Below are positions 12,263-24,725 of a DNA stretch of 64,000 nucleotides, piece by piece. The notes beneath the pieces were generated by a model, which saw only the letters and a program-made list of their open reading frames with translations, did not search any database and had not been told where the DNA came from. Position numbers and translations under genes: made by a program. How positions within the stretch are numbered: position 1 is the first letter of the stretch; each line of letters begins with the position of its first letter. The stretch covers positions 22,378,745 through 22,442,744 of the forward strand of contig CM075102.1 in assembly GCA_037576195.1 (NCBI GenBank), read 5' to 3'. The DNA is from Phytoseiulus persimilis (lineage: Eukaryota > Arthropoda > Arachnida > Mesostigmata > Phytoseiidae).

Positions 12263-12765
12263 CTATGCCCATTACCAAACTCTATGCCCTGACCCTTATT
12301 CAGTTGGTCGGACCGGCTAGTGGCAATCTTGGCCGTCCCAACCATGACCACCGAACCAGATTCAACGAATCAAGACGATTGAAAACGACTGACTACCGCA
12401 AAAATGTTTGCCGAAGAACCCCCTATCCGAACTTCTGCTGTCTGTTCAACGAGTTGCCGGATGACGTTCGTAACTATATCGAAAATCCGATGGTAACTCG
12501 TAGAGCCTTCCTGACTAATCACCTCAAGGAATACCTCAAGAAAACCAACCTTCCCGACCTGAAGAAACTGTTGTACTGATGTCGACTCCACAGCTCCAGT
12601 GCCATTACCCCCCCCCCCCCCCCCCAGATCTCCTTGTTAATTACTAGGTAGGAAATGCGGAGAAGCATTTTCCACGTGATTGCACTACGAGTCATATGAC
12701 TCACTGCAAGCGTGCCAAAAAGTTACTGAAAATCGGTCCAATAAACCGCTCGTCAAATTAAAAAA
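12263..12765 (+). pseudogene. LINE 3' end fragment inserted in the minisatellite
   Basis: The frame running from about 12300 to the TGA at 12578-12580 ends in NFCCLFNELPDDVRNYIE and a basic tail (FLTNHLKEYLKK). This is the usual C-terminus of CR1/jockey-type LINE polyproteins (W/F-N-x-LP-x-x-V/I followed by a basic helix). It is followed by an untranslated stretch with a run of 18 C (12608-12625). The fragment splits the 45-bp array, which resumes at about 12766 on the other side, so it is younger than at least part of the array or was captured during its growth. Confidence 0.6.
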
Positions 12766-14410
12766 ATCACCCCTCCAGAGTTGGGAAGTAATGCTCAGAT
12801 TGGCCTCGTAATCACCCCTACAGCGTTGGAAAGTAATGCTCAGATTGGCCCCGGAATCAGCCCTCCAGAGTTGGGAAGTGATGCTCAGATTGGCCCCGGA
12901 ATCACCCCTCCAGAGTTGGGAATCAATGCTCAGATTGGCCCCGGAATCACCCCTCCAGAGTTGGGAAGAAATGCTCAGATCGGCCCCGGAATCACCCCTC
13001 CAGAGTTGGAAAGTAATCCTCAGATTGGTCTAGGAATCACCCCCCCAGAGTTGGGAAGTAATGCTCAGATTGGCCCTGGAATCACCCCTCCAGAGTTGGG
13101 AAGAAATGCTCAGATCGGCCCCGGAATCACCCCTCCAGAGTTGGGAAGAAATGCTCAGATTGGCCCCGGAATCACCCCTCCAGAGTTGGAAAGTAATCCT
13201 CAGATTGGTCTAGGAATCACCCCCCCCCCCCAGAGTTGGGAAGTAATGCTCAGATTTGCCCCGGAATCACCCCTCCAGAGTTGGGAAGTGATGCTCAGAT
13301 TGGCCCCGGAATCACCCCTCCAGAGTTGGAAAGTAATCCTCAGATTGGTCTAGGAATCACCCCCCCAGAGTTGGGAAGAAATGCTCAGATCGGCCCCGGA
13401 ATCAGCCCTCCAGAGTTGGTAAGTGATGCTCAGATTGGCCCCGGAATCATCCCTCCAGAGTTGGAGAGTAATCCTCAGATTGGTCTAGGAATCACCCCCC
13501 CAGAGTTGGGAAGTAATGCTCAGATTGGCCCCAGAATCACCCCTCCAGAGTTGGGAAGAAATTCTCAGATCGGCCCCGGAATCACCCCTCCAGAGTTGGA
13601 AAGAAATGCTCAGATTGGCCCCGGAATCACCCCTCCAGAGTTGGGAAGTAATGCTCAGATTGGCCCCGGAATCACCCCTCCAGAGTTGGGAACTAATGCT
13701 CCGATTGGCCCCGGAATCACCCCTCCACCGTTGGAAAGAAATGCTCAGATTGGCCCCGGAATCAGCCCTCCACCGTCGGAAAGAAATGCTCAGATTGGTC
13801 CCGGAATCACCCCTCCAGAGTTGGGAAGTAATGCTCAGATTGGCCCCGGAATCACCCCTCCAGAGTTGGGAAGTAATGCTCAGATTGGCCCCGGAATCAC
13901 CCCTCCAGAGTTGGGAAGTAATGCTCAGATTGACCCCGGAATCACCCCTCCAGAGTTGGAAAGAAATGCTCAGATTAGCCCCGGAATCACCCCTCCAGAG
14001 TTGGGAAGTGATGCTCAGATTGGCCCCGGAATCACCCCTCCAGAGTTGGGAAGTAATGCTCAGATTGACCCCGGAATCACCCCTCCAGAGTTGGAAAGAA
14101 ATCCTCAGATTGGCCCCGGAATCACCCCTCCAGAGTTGGGAAGTAATGCCCAGATTGGCCCCGGAATCACCCCTCCAGAGTTGGGAAGTAATGCTCAGAT
14201 TGGCCCCGGAATCACCCCTCCAGAGTCGGAAAGTAATGCTCAGATTTATTCTAGAATCACCCCTCCACGTTTTGGAAAGTATGGTCAGATTGGTTCTAGA
14301 ATCACCCCTCCAGCTTTTGAGAAGTATAGTCAGACTCGTACCGGAATCACCTCTCCAGACTCGGGAGAGTATGTTCAGATTGGTCCCAGAATCACCTTCA
14401 TGTCTTTCAG
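12766..14410 (+). repeat. 45-bp minisatellite array, block 2
   Basis: About 36 tandem units follow the same consensus as block 1. Many neighbouring units are identical, and a run with CCTCAGATTGGTCTAGGAAT recurs every few units, which suggests higher-order amplification. The last four units (14230-14400) diverge progressively toward the older GTATGGTCAGATTGG form. Frames of 427 and 304 codons run through it in two different frames, purely because the unit length is 15 codons. Confidence 0.92.
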
Positions 14411-14468
14411 AAAAAGTGCGGACAAACTGACAAACTTACAGACTAAGCCGATTATATATAGTAAGGAT

Positions 14469-16289
14469 GGTTCATCCTTGAAGGATTCAGCTGCGCCCCA
14501 ACGTCATCGAATACAATAATAAGAGCAATCGTGGCATGTCCAATCTACAACGACAATTGTCCGAATCACAATGAGAATACCCTGTTCAAAATTTCACGCT
14601 TGGCATTTACTTCGTCAACCAATAATTGTGAGCAGTCGGCTGATCGTTTCTCTTCCGACTGATGTAAAGAACAGACACATGACATGCCATGAATCACGCA
14701 CTCGAATTGACGAATAGAATCTTCCGACTGACTCAAGCGACGTTCGTACTCAGAATATGGAAATACGTTCACCTCAGACGATAACTACGGTTTTGACTCG
14801 GAACATGATAATGTAGATGCGCGCTGAACTTGATTTGTATCCATCCTCCAGAGCAGTAGTTCTTGAACTCCACTGACCCATCGACCCCCTAGGCGACTTC
14901 GTTGATTTTTATGGACTGCCGTCCCCCAAGGGGTCGACGGTTCTATGAAGGAACGAACCACAGGCTTCTAGGTTTCAGCACAGCTGAGATGATCAAAGTT
15001 CTATGCAACGCACCGATTGTCTAAATGGATGGGACTTTCAGCGTAATCCGTCGCTTGTTCCACCAGCTCTACAGCCTTCACGCTATGTTCGAATATCAGA
15101 TGATCCCTCTGGTTTTCTTCCTGCTTCCCGGTAAACAGAAAGAAGCGTACCTCTAGATGTTTGAGCTCTTGAAGCACTTCGCAATCTCCATGGGGGAGAC
15201 TTTGATCCTCCTACTTTCCAGATTGATTTCGAGATTGGCATGTTAAGAGCCATCGAGCGAGAATTCCTAACGGCAGAAACGGGAGGATGTACTTTCCACG
15301 AAACGAGACGGTACCCAAAAAAGGCGGCCATGATCCTGTACACACCGACGGATATCTCATTCCAGACGCTACAGCCTGTCATCGTGATGTTTCCGTGAGA
15401 TTCCATGGCGTCATCTGGGAAATGCGTTCCTTTGCTTCGAATCCCAATTCCAAATCTTACGTACGCATCCTGCGGAGTCCATCCCAAAAGAAAACAGAGA
15501 AATAGTCAAGAGCTCGGGAAATCGGAATTTTTCCGCCATACTGGCGGAACGGGGGTTCTGTCGAGGACGAGATCCTGCGAAAATTAGTTTTTCACCGAGC
15601 AATGAGCACAAAAAGGATTCGTAAGGAAATTCCGGAACCACGTTGACCACCCTATACTCCTACAGGATGACGCAGGTCGATCGAACAGGTCTGATCGGCA
15701 GACGGATGGATTGTCATAATTATCATAACATCACACTTTATTGAAGCCAGAGGAGCTTTGAACGACTAGGGCAATGGAAGCGAATGTCCAGATGGACGCC
15801 GTTCTCCTGAACGACACCATTAGTTCTGCACACCAGGTTTCATCAATGTTCTCCAGGGCAGCTGGTCCGCCACAGCGGTGCAGACGCTATTCCGATACTG
15901 CTCGGCATTCAGAGTGGGCTCATCGGGCGCACGATCTTTTCCGGCGTTGGAGCGGGATAAAAGGAATCCTTCATCAACCGAGCGGCAAAAGTTCAATCAT
16001 GAAAAATTCTTGAGCATCGGTTTATTTTGATGCTCCATCACCGATCAGAACCAGTTTCAACTTTCTTCTCGTTTCACTCATTCACTCGCAACTCATTCCA
16101 GGACACAACAAGTGTTGTAAACCATTCCTCACAGGTCTTCTGATCCAAGTGACACAAGCTCATTGTAGCTCTATACCAACGGAGTTCTCGATTTTTATTA
16201 CTCTTCCCAGTTCCGGATCACAATATGATGAAAGTCATCAGCGTGGTGAGCAAGGCGTTGAGCCACGTCCCCACATGCGGTTGGTCGGC
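14469..16289. other. Stretch without a supported gene
   Basis: I see short open frames only, no domain and no repeat. Confidence 0.35.
16194..16199 (-). terminator. AATAAA poly(A) signal
   Basis: An AATAAA hexamer on the minus strand lies about 90 bases after the stop of the secreted-protein gene ending at 16290, in position to define its 3' end. Confidence 0.5.
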
Positions 16290-17536
16290 TTAGGGCATCG
16301 AATGTCGAGCGAGAACACCCGAGAGAACTTGAGAATATCCGTTGGTCATCGTCAGGGCGAGTTGATTAGCGAGATTAGCGTTCATTTGGGAGACGAATTC
16401 CGCAAATCTGAAGAAGGGTAACATGTGTGGGGTTGTCAGACCGAATCGGATGCTTCCATTGCATTGCTATGACATATCTCGCAACTCTCCTGTAACTGCT
16501 CGGCACGGAGTTGTGATAATGCCACTGGCACAATCTTCGGATAGCATCTGACGTACGTACCGGGAACTGTTCAGATCAAGTTTCCCTTGGATAACGTTAG
16601 TAGTCAGTGTAACCGATGGAACGGTTATCCTGGCAAGCCTTGATTCGTGTCCACGTGCTCCCTGAACTTCGATCAGCGCATACGTCTTTGTGCTCACTTG
16701 CGATGAAGTCGAAATCGAGTGTGTTTTCTCCATGAAGGTGTCACCCTGCAATACAACGCTTATTCTTTGAAAGAATTACATCTATGCACATCAAAGTTCC
16801 AGCCGCTTCTTTTGTGTATTGATTCCCACCTCCGGGAGTCCTGCTGTCACTATCGCCGTCGGATTAAAGGCGATGATTCGCGAGAACCGTTCCCCGAACA
16901 GCATGAAAATCCGTCATCCACCATTCTTTAGTCGGAATACCTTGACATCAGCATTCATTAAGAATTTGAACGAGCCCAGGGCGACGTTACATCCTAGCTT
17001 CATGAGCCCGCTGGCGTCAGTCCCGTAAGAGCAGTCGCCGAGCCGAGCGACGTTGCTCAGTCCGTAACCAGATCCTTGCATGAACTGTGCCGAGAAGTCA
17101 TGGTTGAAAGGTCCTGTTGAAGCATTCGAGAATTCGGTGAGACTCCACAACTCTTATCGATTTCTGTGAAACGGATTTGCGGTGGGCGCATCGCAGGGAG
17201 GGATTCTGATATCACTCACCAGTTTTCCTCACCAAGACAGAGAATGGATTCGCTCTGATGGGGTCCAAGCCACTTTGTAACACCTGACTCGCAGAGAGGA
17301 TCATGAGAACTCACTCGTAGCAACTTGGAAATGAACAAATTGGAGAGTCATCTGGCTTCAAGTAACGAGGGTTTGTTGTTTCCTTTTGTCGGGAAGCTCT
17401 CTCAGCTACAACTGGTAGGTCGCATATTCACCTGGGCTCTCATTTCGTGCAGAATCTGGTCCATGAATTGGTTTGCCACGAAGTCCCCACTAGCTACCGA
17501 AGCAGCGAAGATCACAAGCAAAGTTCTTGACCACAT
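16290..17536 (-). CDS. Group-7-allergen-like secreted protein, five exons
   Basis: The exons are 17432-17536, 17220-17283, 16941-17113, 16561-16745 and 16290-16407. All have GT-AG borders and join in frame to 214 residues. Exon lengths 105, 64, 173 and 118 are identical to the paralog at 26.3-27.4 kb, and the fourth differs by one codon. The start is the ATG at 17536, followed by a signal peptide (MWSRTLLVIFAASVASG). Key motifs are LDPIRANPF, GPFNHDFSAQF, GLSNVARLGDCSYG with a second Cys (LGC) about 15 residues on, FLMNADVK, THSIS ... YALIEVQG, VIQGKLDL and a final amphipathic helix ending ARHSMP. The pattern suggests a secreted protein of the group 7 mite allergen / BPI-like lipid-binding type, with one conserved disulfide. 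The gene structure is well supported; the family assignment is inference. Confidence 0.8.
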
Positions 17537-20500
17537 ATTGATGACGAGGTCTTTCCTGGAAGAGAAGGTGCATGTTGATACTGAGCCTCTGATCGTGGAC
17601 ATCGATAACGAACTGCACATTCCTTCATTTATCATCAGATTCATCATGTCCCTCCGCGGCAGGTTTTTTTGGTCTCTTCTTGAGCATACTGCATGAGATT
17701 TCTCCAATTTTCCACACATAGTTCTCACAGTTCTCGGCAGGCCTTCCAACTGTCTAAATTTTGCCATCAGGTACATGGGGATTAACGAAATGACGTTGCT
17801 CAATACTCATTCCGAGCTTCGAGGATTCGACTGCCCAAACGTTTTCGGAGATCATGAAGACTTCTCCATTGACAAGCTGCCCCCTCCCCATGTCAGCGTG
17901 TATCTGACACTGGAATGCTGGAATGTTAAGTGATCGTGCTCCGCAGTTAGGTGTTCCGCGACCTTCTCCGCCCTGTCAGAAGTCGTCGATCTCTCTGCAG
18001 CCGACCTTGACACTCGAAGCGATGCCTCGGTGGGAAACGCCTCTCTACTCGATCCCTCTCCTTCTGGGGACTGTTCTCGGAGGCGAACCGTTACTTGTCG
18101 GTTTCAAATGAGTGAGGAGGAACGGCCCCACCGACGCACTTGGGAGGGCAGCAGACCACTGTCCAAAGGCTGAGTTATGAGTTCTGAGAGCAGCAGTCGC
18201 ACTTGAGTTCATTCAGTTTCTCAACACCCGAAAGCATCCTTGGAAACTCATACCCGGCATACTTATATCTGTGTTCGAGAGCCGACGACGGTGTGTCGAC
18301 CTGTCGAATGTCCCGGGATTCAGGAGACGCAGAGGCATCATCGTGCTTCGACGGAGTCTCAGAAACGACAAGGCGTCACGATATCGGTCTATCCCGGGCC
18401 CGGGAGACCCAGGCGCAAGCAGTCTAGCTTCCGCACAGGATTCCACCATTCCATTGGTTACTCGAATCGAGGATGACGCTGCAAAAACGTGATGTTGTGC
18501 TCGTTGCACCCAAGATCCTCAACATCTCGGACATGAACACAGCGATTATTAGCTCTGATCGAACCCTTGAGACCGCCGAGGTGAGAGCACCACTGCAGAG
18601 CCACCCTCATGAAGCAGCTCTCGAAGAGGCACACTCTGAAGCAACCGCACTTTTCCACATCGCACACATCGTAGGACGACCCGAATGCGATCCAAGGTGC
18701 GAAGACATGCTCCGCTTCGTAAAGAACAAAGGGCGAAAGAACTTGGCCACGAGCCGAATTCGCAACCAGGACACTTGCACTCTACTGCAACCTACCATCC
18801 TCTCAACATGGCGAGTTTCAGGCCAGAACACGGCTTTCTCTTCTCCTGGGTCGTCTACGAAGCCATTCTCGTCCTGATTGACGATGTTTCGGGTTGGAAT
18901 ATATTCGAGGGAATCTTCCAGTTTATCGAAGCAGGCTTGAATGCTCACACGGCTTGCTTCGCTCGGAAACGCATGTTCTGAGCGAAACGCATTGACAATG
19001 CGTCATCTGCAGGGAAATTTTCCCCTTGAAATCGGAGCGTAATGAGTTTGATCTTGCTGTTGATTGGTGCCGATGTGTATTCCTCAAAAGTGGCGAAAGC
19101 TGTCGGTGTGCCGTGGGCTTCATGTATCTGAGCTTTGAATTTTCATTCAATCGGCATACCACACTTCCTCGCAGCTCGGATCATTGGACTTCGTGGGGCA
19201 ACACATCTTCCACAGTCTCTCTGAGCTGGTAAACACTGTGCTCACGGCTCGGTCCTTCGACCGTTTTATACAAGCCTGTCATCGTCGGATCCACTCCCAG
19301 AAAGCCAGAGATTCCGAGCAAAGTTATAAAATATACTCCGGGTAAGCTTTGAGCCCATAGGGATCGACCTGAGTCATAAGTTGCATTCAGCCAACCTACA
19401 AGGTTTTCCAGCCTTGTTCTTAGCTCCAGGCCGAACTTTCTCAGCTCTTCTGGGAACGTCTAAAATTCCGGTACGCATGATGAATTCTCGGGAGCCCCCA
19501 GCCTTAGCGATTTCGAGCAGCCACGGCAAGGGCCGGTAGGCAGGCCGCTCGGGATCACCCACCACGTTTTCGATTCAGTACTCTAGCTGTTACAGAGAAA
19601 GAGACCGGGCTTCGACCCAAAGTGTCGTCTCCATCCCACAGGAGGATAACTGTGGACCCGGCGACAACCAACGGGGTCCAGCAACTCGGAACGAATTAAG
19701 TACTGCCTGGATACTTCAAGCAATCATGAAATGTTCTCTCAGATACTTACGAATTGGGCGCAGGTTGGATCAGAGTCGAGTGCCTTTCAAATCGCGGGTG
19801 AGATTGTCAACGGATAGTTGAGCAACACGGGTCACAATAGGAGTCTACCCACTCCGCCGCCCGCCATATATACTTGCCTGCGTATCTGTCGAAGGAGAGG
19901 AGGCCACGGTCATCCGCAGCACATGTTCACTACTTGGTAATCACATCGAGCAAGATCTTTCCCTCATTTTTTTCCTCAAACACATCTTTCGAGAGCGATC
20001 TCAAAGTCAGGCACAGAGCTCAGCCTGAATCATCTGTTTTGTTTGGTACCTCCGCTGGAGGTCAGAAGTAAACTCGACTCGATGTCGGTAAAGGAACTAT
20101 CTCCAAACGTCGCTCAGTCCACGGCGTGGATCGATCACGCCACTGTCGGTGAACTCAGTCGGGAGAGGAGGAAATCAGAATTCGCTTCCATACTTGAGCG
20201 GGTACGAATTTCCAATGCGGAACAGAATCACGACCAATTCTAAAGTGCTGACTCTCCAACACAGTCGGTTTCACTCGCATCGTCGACACGTCGAACTGCA
20301 GAGACCAGTCGCGGATGATCCGCGTTGCTGAAACTTTTGAGCAAAAAAAAAACACACTCTTGCGCTCGGGTAAACCCTTAGAATTCAACGCAAACTCTGC
20401 CGAATACTCACGAGATTATTCACGGAGCGGACCCCGTCACCGAACTGAATGGTTCTCAGTCTCTAAGGCCTTTTGGGAAGATCTCGTATCAGGACTGAAG

Positions 20501-21840
20501 CGAGAAGTCATGGAACCACACGGTTCGTACTTTGATGAGGGGATTGGGATTCCGATTGAATCACTGCATACAATCAGTTTGTTTCGGCGTTGTCTTTTGC
20601 CGGAGAATGGGTGGCTGGGGGAGTTGAGACACTAGTGAACTGGATGCCTGATCGGTTCACTTCTCACGAGCCGCAATGTGAGTCATTCAAGGCCTCCAAA
20701 ACGATCGGAGCCACCAGCGAGGCCCATCACATCATATTGACACTAGTCAAACGCCTTCCGTGATTCCAGACTGCAAGTTGTGTCGCGACCGCACATGTGC
20801 ATCGTTTCTAACAAAGACTCCCAAAAACCGAGAAATACATGCGGAGACTGTCATTTGTCACATATTTGCTCGCAGACAATGATTTCACTCAGATCCAGCA
20901 TGATAGATCCGTATGAATACGTCAGAGAACTACATACTCGCGTCACCCGCATTGCTTCGAAAAGCCTGCCGATGCTTCATTCGCCGCGTTGGCTGCAGTC
21001 ACTAGAGGATACCTCTGAAGGGCGATTCGGGCGTGGATAAGGATGAACACGACAAAAGCGCAGCGCGATCACACCGTTTCCTGAATTTCAGAACCCAAAA
21101 CCATGAGGCGAGATGTCTTGGAGCTTTCAGCTCAAACATAAAAAAACATTATCACATACGGATGTGTCTCCCTCTATCCTCAATTTTCCCTCGCTTCATG
21201 GACTGTCATGTTGACATCACTCCGATGACTGAGGCCTGACACTGCTCTTGATTTTTCTCTCTCTGGGGTTCCTCGAAACCTTTCAGATTGAAAGCCCAAC
21301 TGATTGAAGCTTGGTACCCGTTTTCCTTGAGGCGTCGGGACTTCCGCTCGGGGATGGTTTCGTTCCCTCAAGGTGAGAGGAATGCCGAAGTGCTCGAGAG
21401 TGCTCGAAAACGTAAACTATGGATGTCCACATTGAACTGGTTGTTTGTTCGACTTTCTGTCGATTGAGACTACCTCGGGGGAGGAACTCTCTCAGCCCGT
21501 GCGGGCTTCGACTATGCGAGCGGACACGCATTTATATTCATATTCTAGTCACTCATATATCCTCGTCATTCATTCTCACGAACTCATCTTTACGGGTCCG
21601 AGACTTCCGGAGATCGTGCCAGCGAGGTCTCGCTCAATCGATGGCGCTGTCGGGGGCAAGGAAGCTCTTGTCTGGCCGATGGTTGAGCGACGGTATGATT
21701 TTATTTTCCACAGAGTGTTGGATGGAGGGAAGGAATACCAGATCTGCAACTATGGAACCGTTTTTTTTTTCTTTCGAAAATGCCGCCATCGTCTCCATGA
21801 AACGCCATGAATACTTTTTTTTTTTACAAAAAAAAAACCG
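17537..21840. other. Long stretch without a supported gene
   Basis: No domain or spliced gene could be recognised over about 4.3 kb. Open frames on both strands at 18.2-18.95 kb are somewhat long (up to about 130 codons) but overlap one another and show no motif. Confidence 0.3.
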
Positions 21841-21841
21841 G

Positions 21842-22250
21842 TTTCATATTTGCAGACCTGGTATCAGAGCGATTTCGGAAGGAGGAATAAGCTCCCTGAA
21901 GCCATTCTCTATCTGTGGCAAGATATCAGAAAACACTCATTCGCGTTCTCGGATCTCATTTTCTACGAAAGATTTCGCTTGATCCCCTCTCGTGTTCTAT
22001 GAAGCGCGATCTTTGCACGGACGAGCTCATCTTGAACCGGAGGGATCCCATGGTCCGGAGGTCATAGGGCATCGCTCCAACAATCACCTGTGCAGCCACT
22101 CTTGATGTTGTTCTGTTCACTCGGGAGATCCCAAGTGCTAGGGGACGCCGTGCTGTGATAAGAAAGAGGTCGTTTCGCATCGTATCCTACATAGTTCCGA
22201 ACATCGAGCTCGCAATGGCTGCGAGCCGCGGTCACAGACGACATTTTTGA
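21842..22250 (-). pseudogene. Possible degenerate secreted-protein paralog (last exons)
   Basis: On the minus strand, a segment at about 22010-22180 (ending LRTMGSLRFKMSSS) resembles the end of the family's fourth exon (TTNVIQGKLDLNSS). A segment at about 21860-21930 (FSDILPQIENGF) resembles the final amphipathic helix. I could not find the earlier exons. The similarity is short, so this may be a relic or a coincidence. Confidence 0.2.
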
Positions 22251-22961
22251 TGAGGGACGTCCTGAACAGTGTCGGTTATTGGGTGACCCCACGACGAGGC
22301 ATCAACTCCCGTTAGATTGATGAATTAATTTTTCGAGGAAGCTCTGTCGATCTGCTGAGCGTTTGTCAGATGTAGGCGCGGCGGCTACGGCTAGATCCGT
22401 CGTTTCTCAACGAGGCTTCTACCTCCAGAAAGTAACCCCGATTCGCCTAAACAGGTCTTCCTTCGTGACCCTTGAGCGGAATCTCTTGTTCAGTGAAGTA
22501 AAGGATTGTCTGGAACTCGTGGCGCAAGGAATTGACTTCTCGAAACAAGCCCTCGGTGTCGTGGTTGGTTTCTGGAACCTCGTGAGTGATGTACCCAATC
22601 ATGCGTATACAGGCGTGAGACTCGCCCTTCCCGTCTGGCAAGGGCGACAGATGAAGCAGAGAGCTTTGCCAATTTCTTTCTGAAAACTCCACTCGAAGAG
22701 ACAGGACATGCAATGCGGACACGCAGCGAAGATATCTGGAGCCGCCGAAGTCGCTGGTTGCCTCGCTCGCCCTCGATTCTCGAGATGCAAGCCAGGATGA
22801 AGAATTCATCCTGGAAACAGCTCTCAGAGCTGAGAAGCTCTTGGGTATCGATTTTTTCCGTTCGAAAGTTGACTGAAAGGGCTGCGAAGTTTGACGCCAG
22901 ATTGGCGTCAGGGGAGTTGACGGCCCTGACAGTGTCGGATCGGACAACTCAGGAACCTATA

Positions 22962-23537
22962 CAGGGTGGTCATCGTAAGTCGGGAACTTTCTTACTCTCT
23001 CTTCCTTTGCTCATCGAATTTCGTGAATCGGTGAAAAATTGAATTTTTTAAATCGGCCTAAAAATTGCAATTTTTTTTTTCAACTTTTCTCAAAAAACTG
23101 ATCGACAAACTTCTAAAGTCAACCGATCGAATTCGAAAGTGCTTAAGTCGAGGCAGGATAGGATGCTGCTCAAACGCCCGGCAACTCCAGATTTCTAGCT
23201 CAGGATCTGTGAGAAGGACGAAACATCGTTTCAACCTCGACGTCAGGATCGACCACCTGACAAGATCGCGTACTCTTTGCATTAAGGCCCGTAGCTCCTC
23301 AGGGATGCCGAATTCGAAAATTATTCCGATGGCAAAAAGTTCTTAGATTGGTCCAGACTACCCGACTATGGAGTTGCGGGGTCGATCTGACAACTTTTTT
23401 TTTTCCCCGAAAATCCCGCCTTCTTGATTTTCGACGTGGAAGCCGGCGCTGCGGCATGCTTCTGGCGAATACCGCTCTCTGATCTCGAACAACGGTTCCC
23501 GTCTGCTACAACCGGTGTCTCGAAAGGAAAAGGTCTC
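22962..23537 (+). repeat. Left terminal inverted repeat (mariner 1)
   Basis: This is the 576-bp arm, matching the complement of 24726-25390. It has lost about 80 bp near position 23022 and a 9-bp stretch near 23517 relative to the right arm. Confidence 0.9.
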
Positions 23538-23634
23538 CACGTGCGGACGCCTGTTTGATAACATTGCTGTGAGAACTCGTGTTCAAGAACTTCAGTGTGA
23601 AGATCTGCGTTTGAGAACTTCTGTGATTTGTGAG

Positions 23635-24699
23635 ATGGCCGCAGCACGACCGAGCAGGAATCACTTGATCGAAGAAATGCAGCGCCATGCGGTTCTCGCC
23701 GCCTTGGTGAATAACAAGTCGCCTTCGGAAATTATCGCATGGACTGGTTATTCACAGTCGATGGTGTATCGAGTGAGAGATGAGTGGCGGACGTCAGGAG
23801 ATCTTGTGGCCATGCTGTTGAAGGGACGGAGACGCAAACGTCCCAATGCTGTGCGAACCCCCGAGCTGATCGACGCCGTGGAAACTGCGATCGAAGCGGC
23901 ACCGGGCACATCCCTGAACACTCTGGCGATACGCTTCGGAGTCAGCAAAGGCGCAATGGTGAAGCTGATCCACCAAGATTTACGATGCGAATCGTACAAA
24001 CTGAAGATTCGGCAACAACTCACTCCAGAACAGATCAACAAGCGTCTGGAGCGTGCCAGGCTTCTTCTGAACGACGTGAAGCACCAGCCAGCTACGCTTT
24101 TACGGTTCTTCTCCGATGAGAAGATTTTCTCCATCGAACAAAAAGTTAATCATCAGAACGATCGTTGGCTCGCGAGAGACCCTTCCGATATTCCCGTCGT
24201 GGAGCGATCCAAGTATCCCGCGAATGTTCATGTGCTTGGAGTCGTCTCAAGTTCGGGAGACGTGATGCCACCGCATTTCTTCAACCGAGGAGAAATGATC
24301 AACAAAGAAGTTTACCTGAACGTCCTCGTAACGGTTGTGAAACCATGGATGGATGCGACGGCCAATGGCCGACCTTACGTTTTCCAACAAGACGACGCCC
24401 CTGCTCATACGAGCAACCTCGTTCAAAACTGGCTCGGGGATCCCGCGAACGGAATCGATTTCTGGAGGAAAAACATGTGGCCCCCGAACAGTCCTGACCT
24501 TAATCCACTTGATTATTACGTTTGGGGCACAGTCGAAAGAGAGTCCAATAAACGACGCCACACAAACAGGGAATCTCTCATTGAAGCGATCAAAGAGGCC
24601 TTCGCTAACATCCCAAGAGAACAGTGCAAATTGGCCTGCGGTCGATTCAGACAAAGACTGGAGCAGGTAATCGAAGCCGGAGGTGGCTGGATCGAATAA
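23635..24699 (+). CDS. Tc1/mariner-superfamily transposase
   Basis: The protein is 354 residues from the first ATG at 23635; the frame is open further upstream, but only through the TIR. The N-terminal half has paired helix-turn-helix regions (HAVLAALVNNKSPSEIIAW ... SMVYRVRDEW, then LNTLAIRFGVSKGAMVKLIH) for TIR binding. The C-terminal half is an RNase H-like DDE/D catalytic domain: first Asp in RFFSDEKIF, second in VFQQDDAPAHTS, third in SPDLNPLDYYVWG. Counting by hand there are 39 residues between the second and third Asp, so it is a DD39D-type enzyme rather than classical DD34E (Tc1) or DD34D (mariner). All three acidic residues are present and there is no frameshift, so the enzyme could be active. 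It would cut and paste DNA in the nucleus at TA sites. Confidence 0.93.
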   Translation: MAAARPSRNHLIEEMQRHAVLAALVNNKSPSEIIAWTGYSQSMVYRVRDEWRTSGDLVAMLLKGRRRKRPNAVRTPELIDAVETAIEAAPGTSLNTLAIRFGVSKGAMVKLIHQDLRCESYKLKIRQQLTPEQINKRLERARLLLNDVKHQPATLLRFFSDEKIFSIEQKVNHQNDRWLARDPSDIPVVERSKYPANVHVLGVVSSSGDVMPPHFFNRGEMINKEVYLNVLVTVVKPWMDATANGRPYVFQQDDAPAHTSNLVQNWLGDPANGIDFWRKNMWPPNSPDLNPLDYYVWGTVERESNKRRHTNRESLIEAIKEAFANIPREQCKLACGRFRQRLEQVIEAGGGWIE

Positions 24700-24725
24700 A
24701 ATCGATGTTTGAATGCAATGACTCG

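Larger units (their letters stand above)
11697..14468 (+). mobile_element. Composite repeat element carrying a 45-bp minisatellite (large copy)
   Basis: Three loci in the window share the same non-repetitive borders around a variable middle. The left border starts with GCCGGCCTTTGGCCGACTGG and forms a hairpin, followed by GGCGCTCCCTGCCATCGAGG-like sequence and a CACTTTTCTCTC stretch. The right border is a GCGGACAAACTGACA-type stretch ending GCCGATTATATATAGTAAGG. Here the middle holds about 46 units of a 45-bp repeat interrupted by a LINE fragment. The other copies (60399-60698 and 60875-61124) hold about three units and none or one. Shared borders with a variable tandem core are what a nonautonomous mobile element (for example a Helitron-like or SINE-like element with internal minisatellite) would give. 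The class is not established. Confidence 0.6.

Noticed and set aside
11816..14410. Regular repeats resembling a CRISPR array
   Set aside because: The units are contiguous with no unique spacers, and the sequence is eukaryotic.
13236..14519. 427-codon open frame of a 15-residue repeat protein (and a 304-codon frame overlapping it)
   Set aside because: The frames exist because the 45-bp unit is a multiple of three with no stop. Two different frames are equally open, and substitutions show no preference for silent positions.
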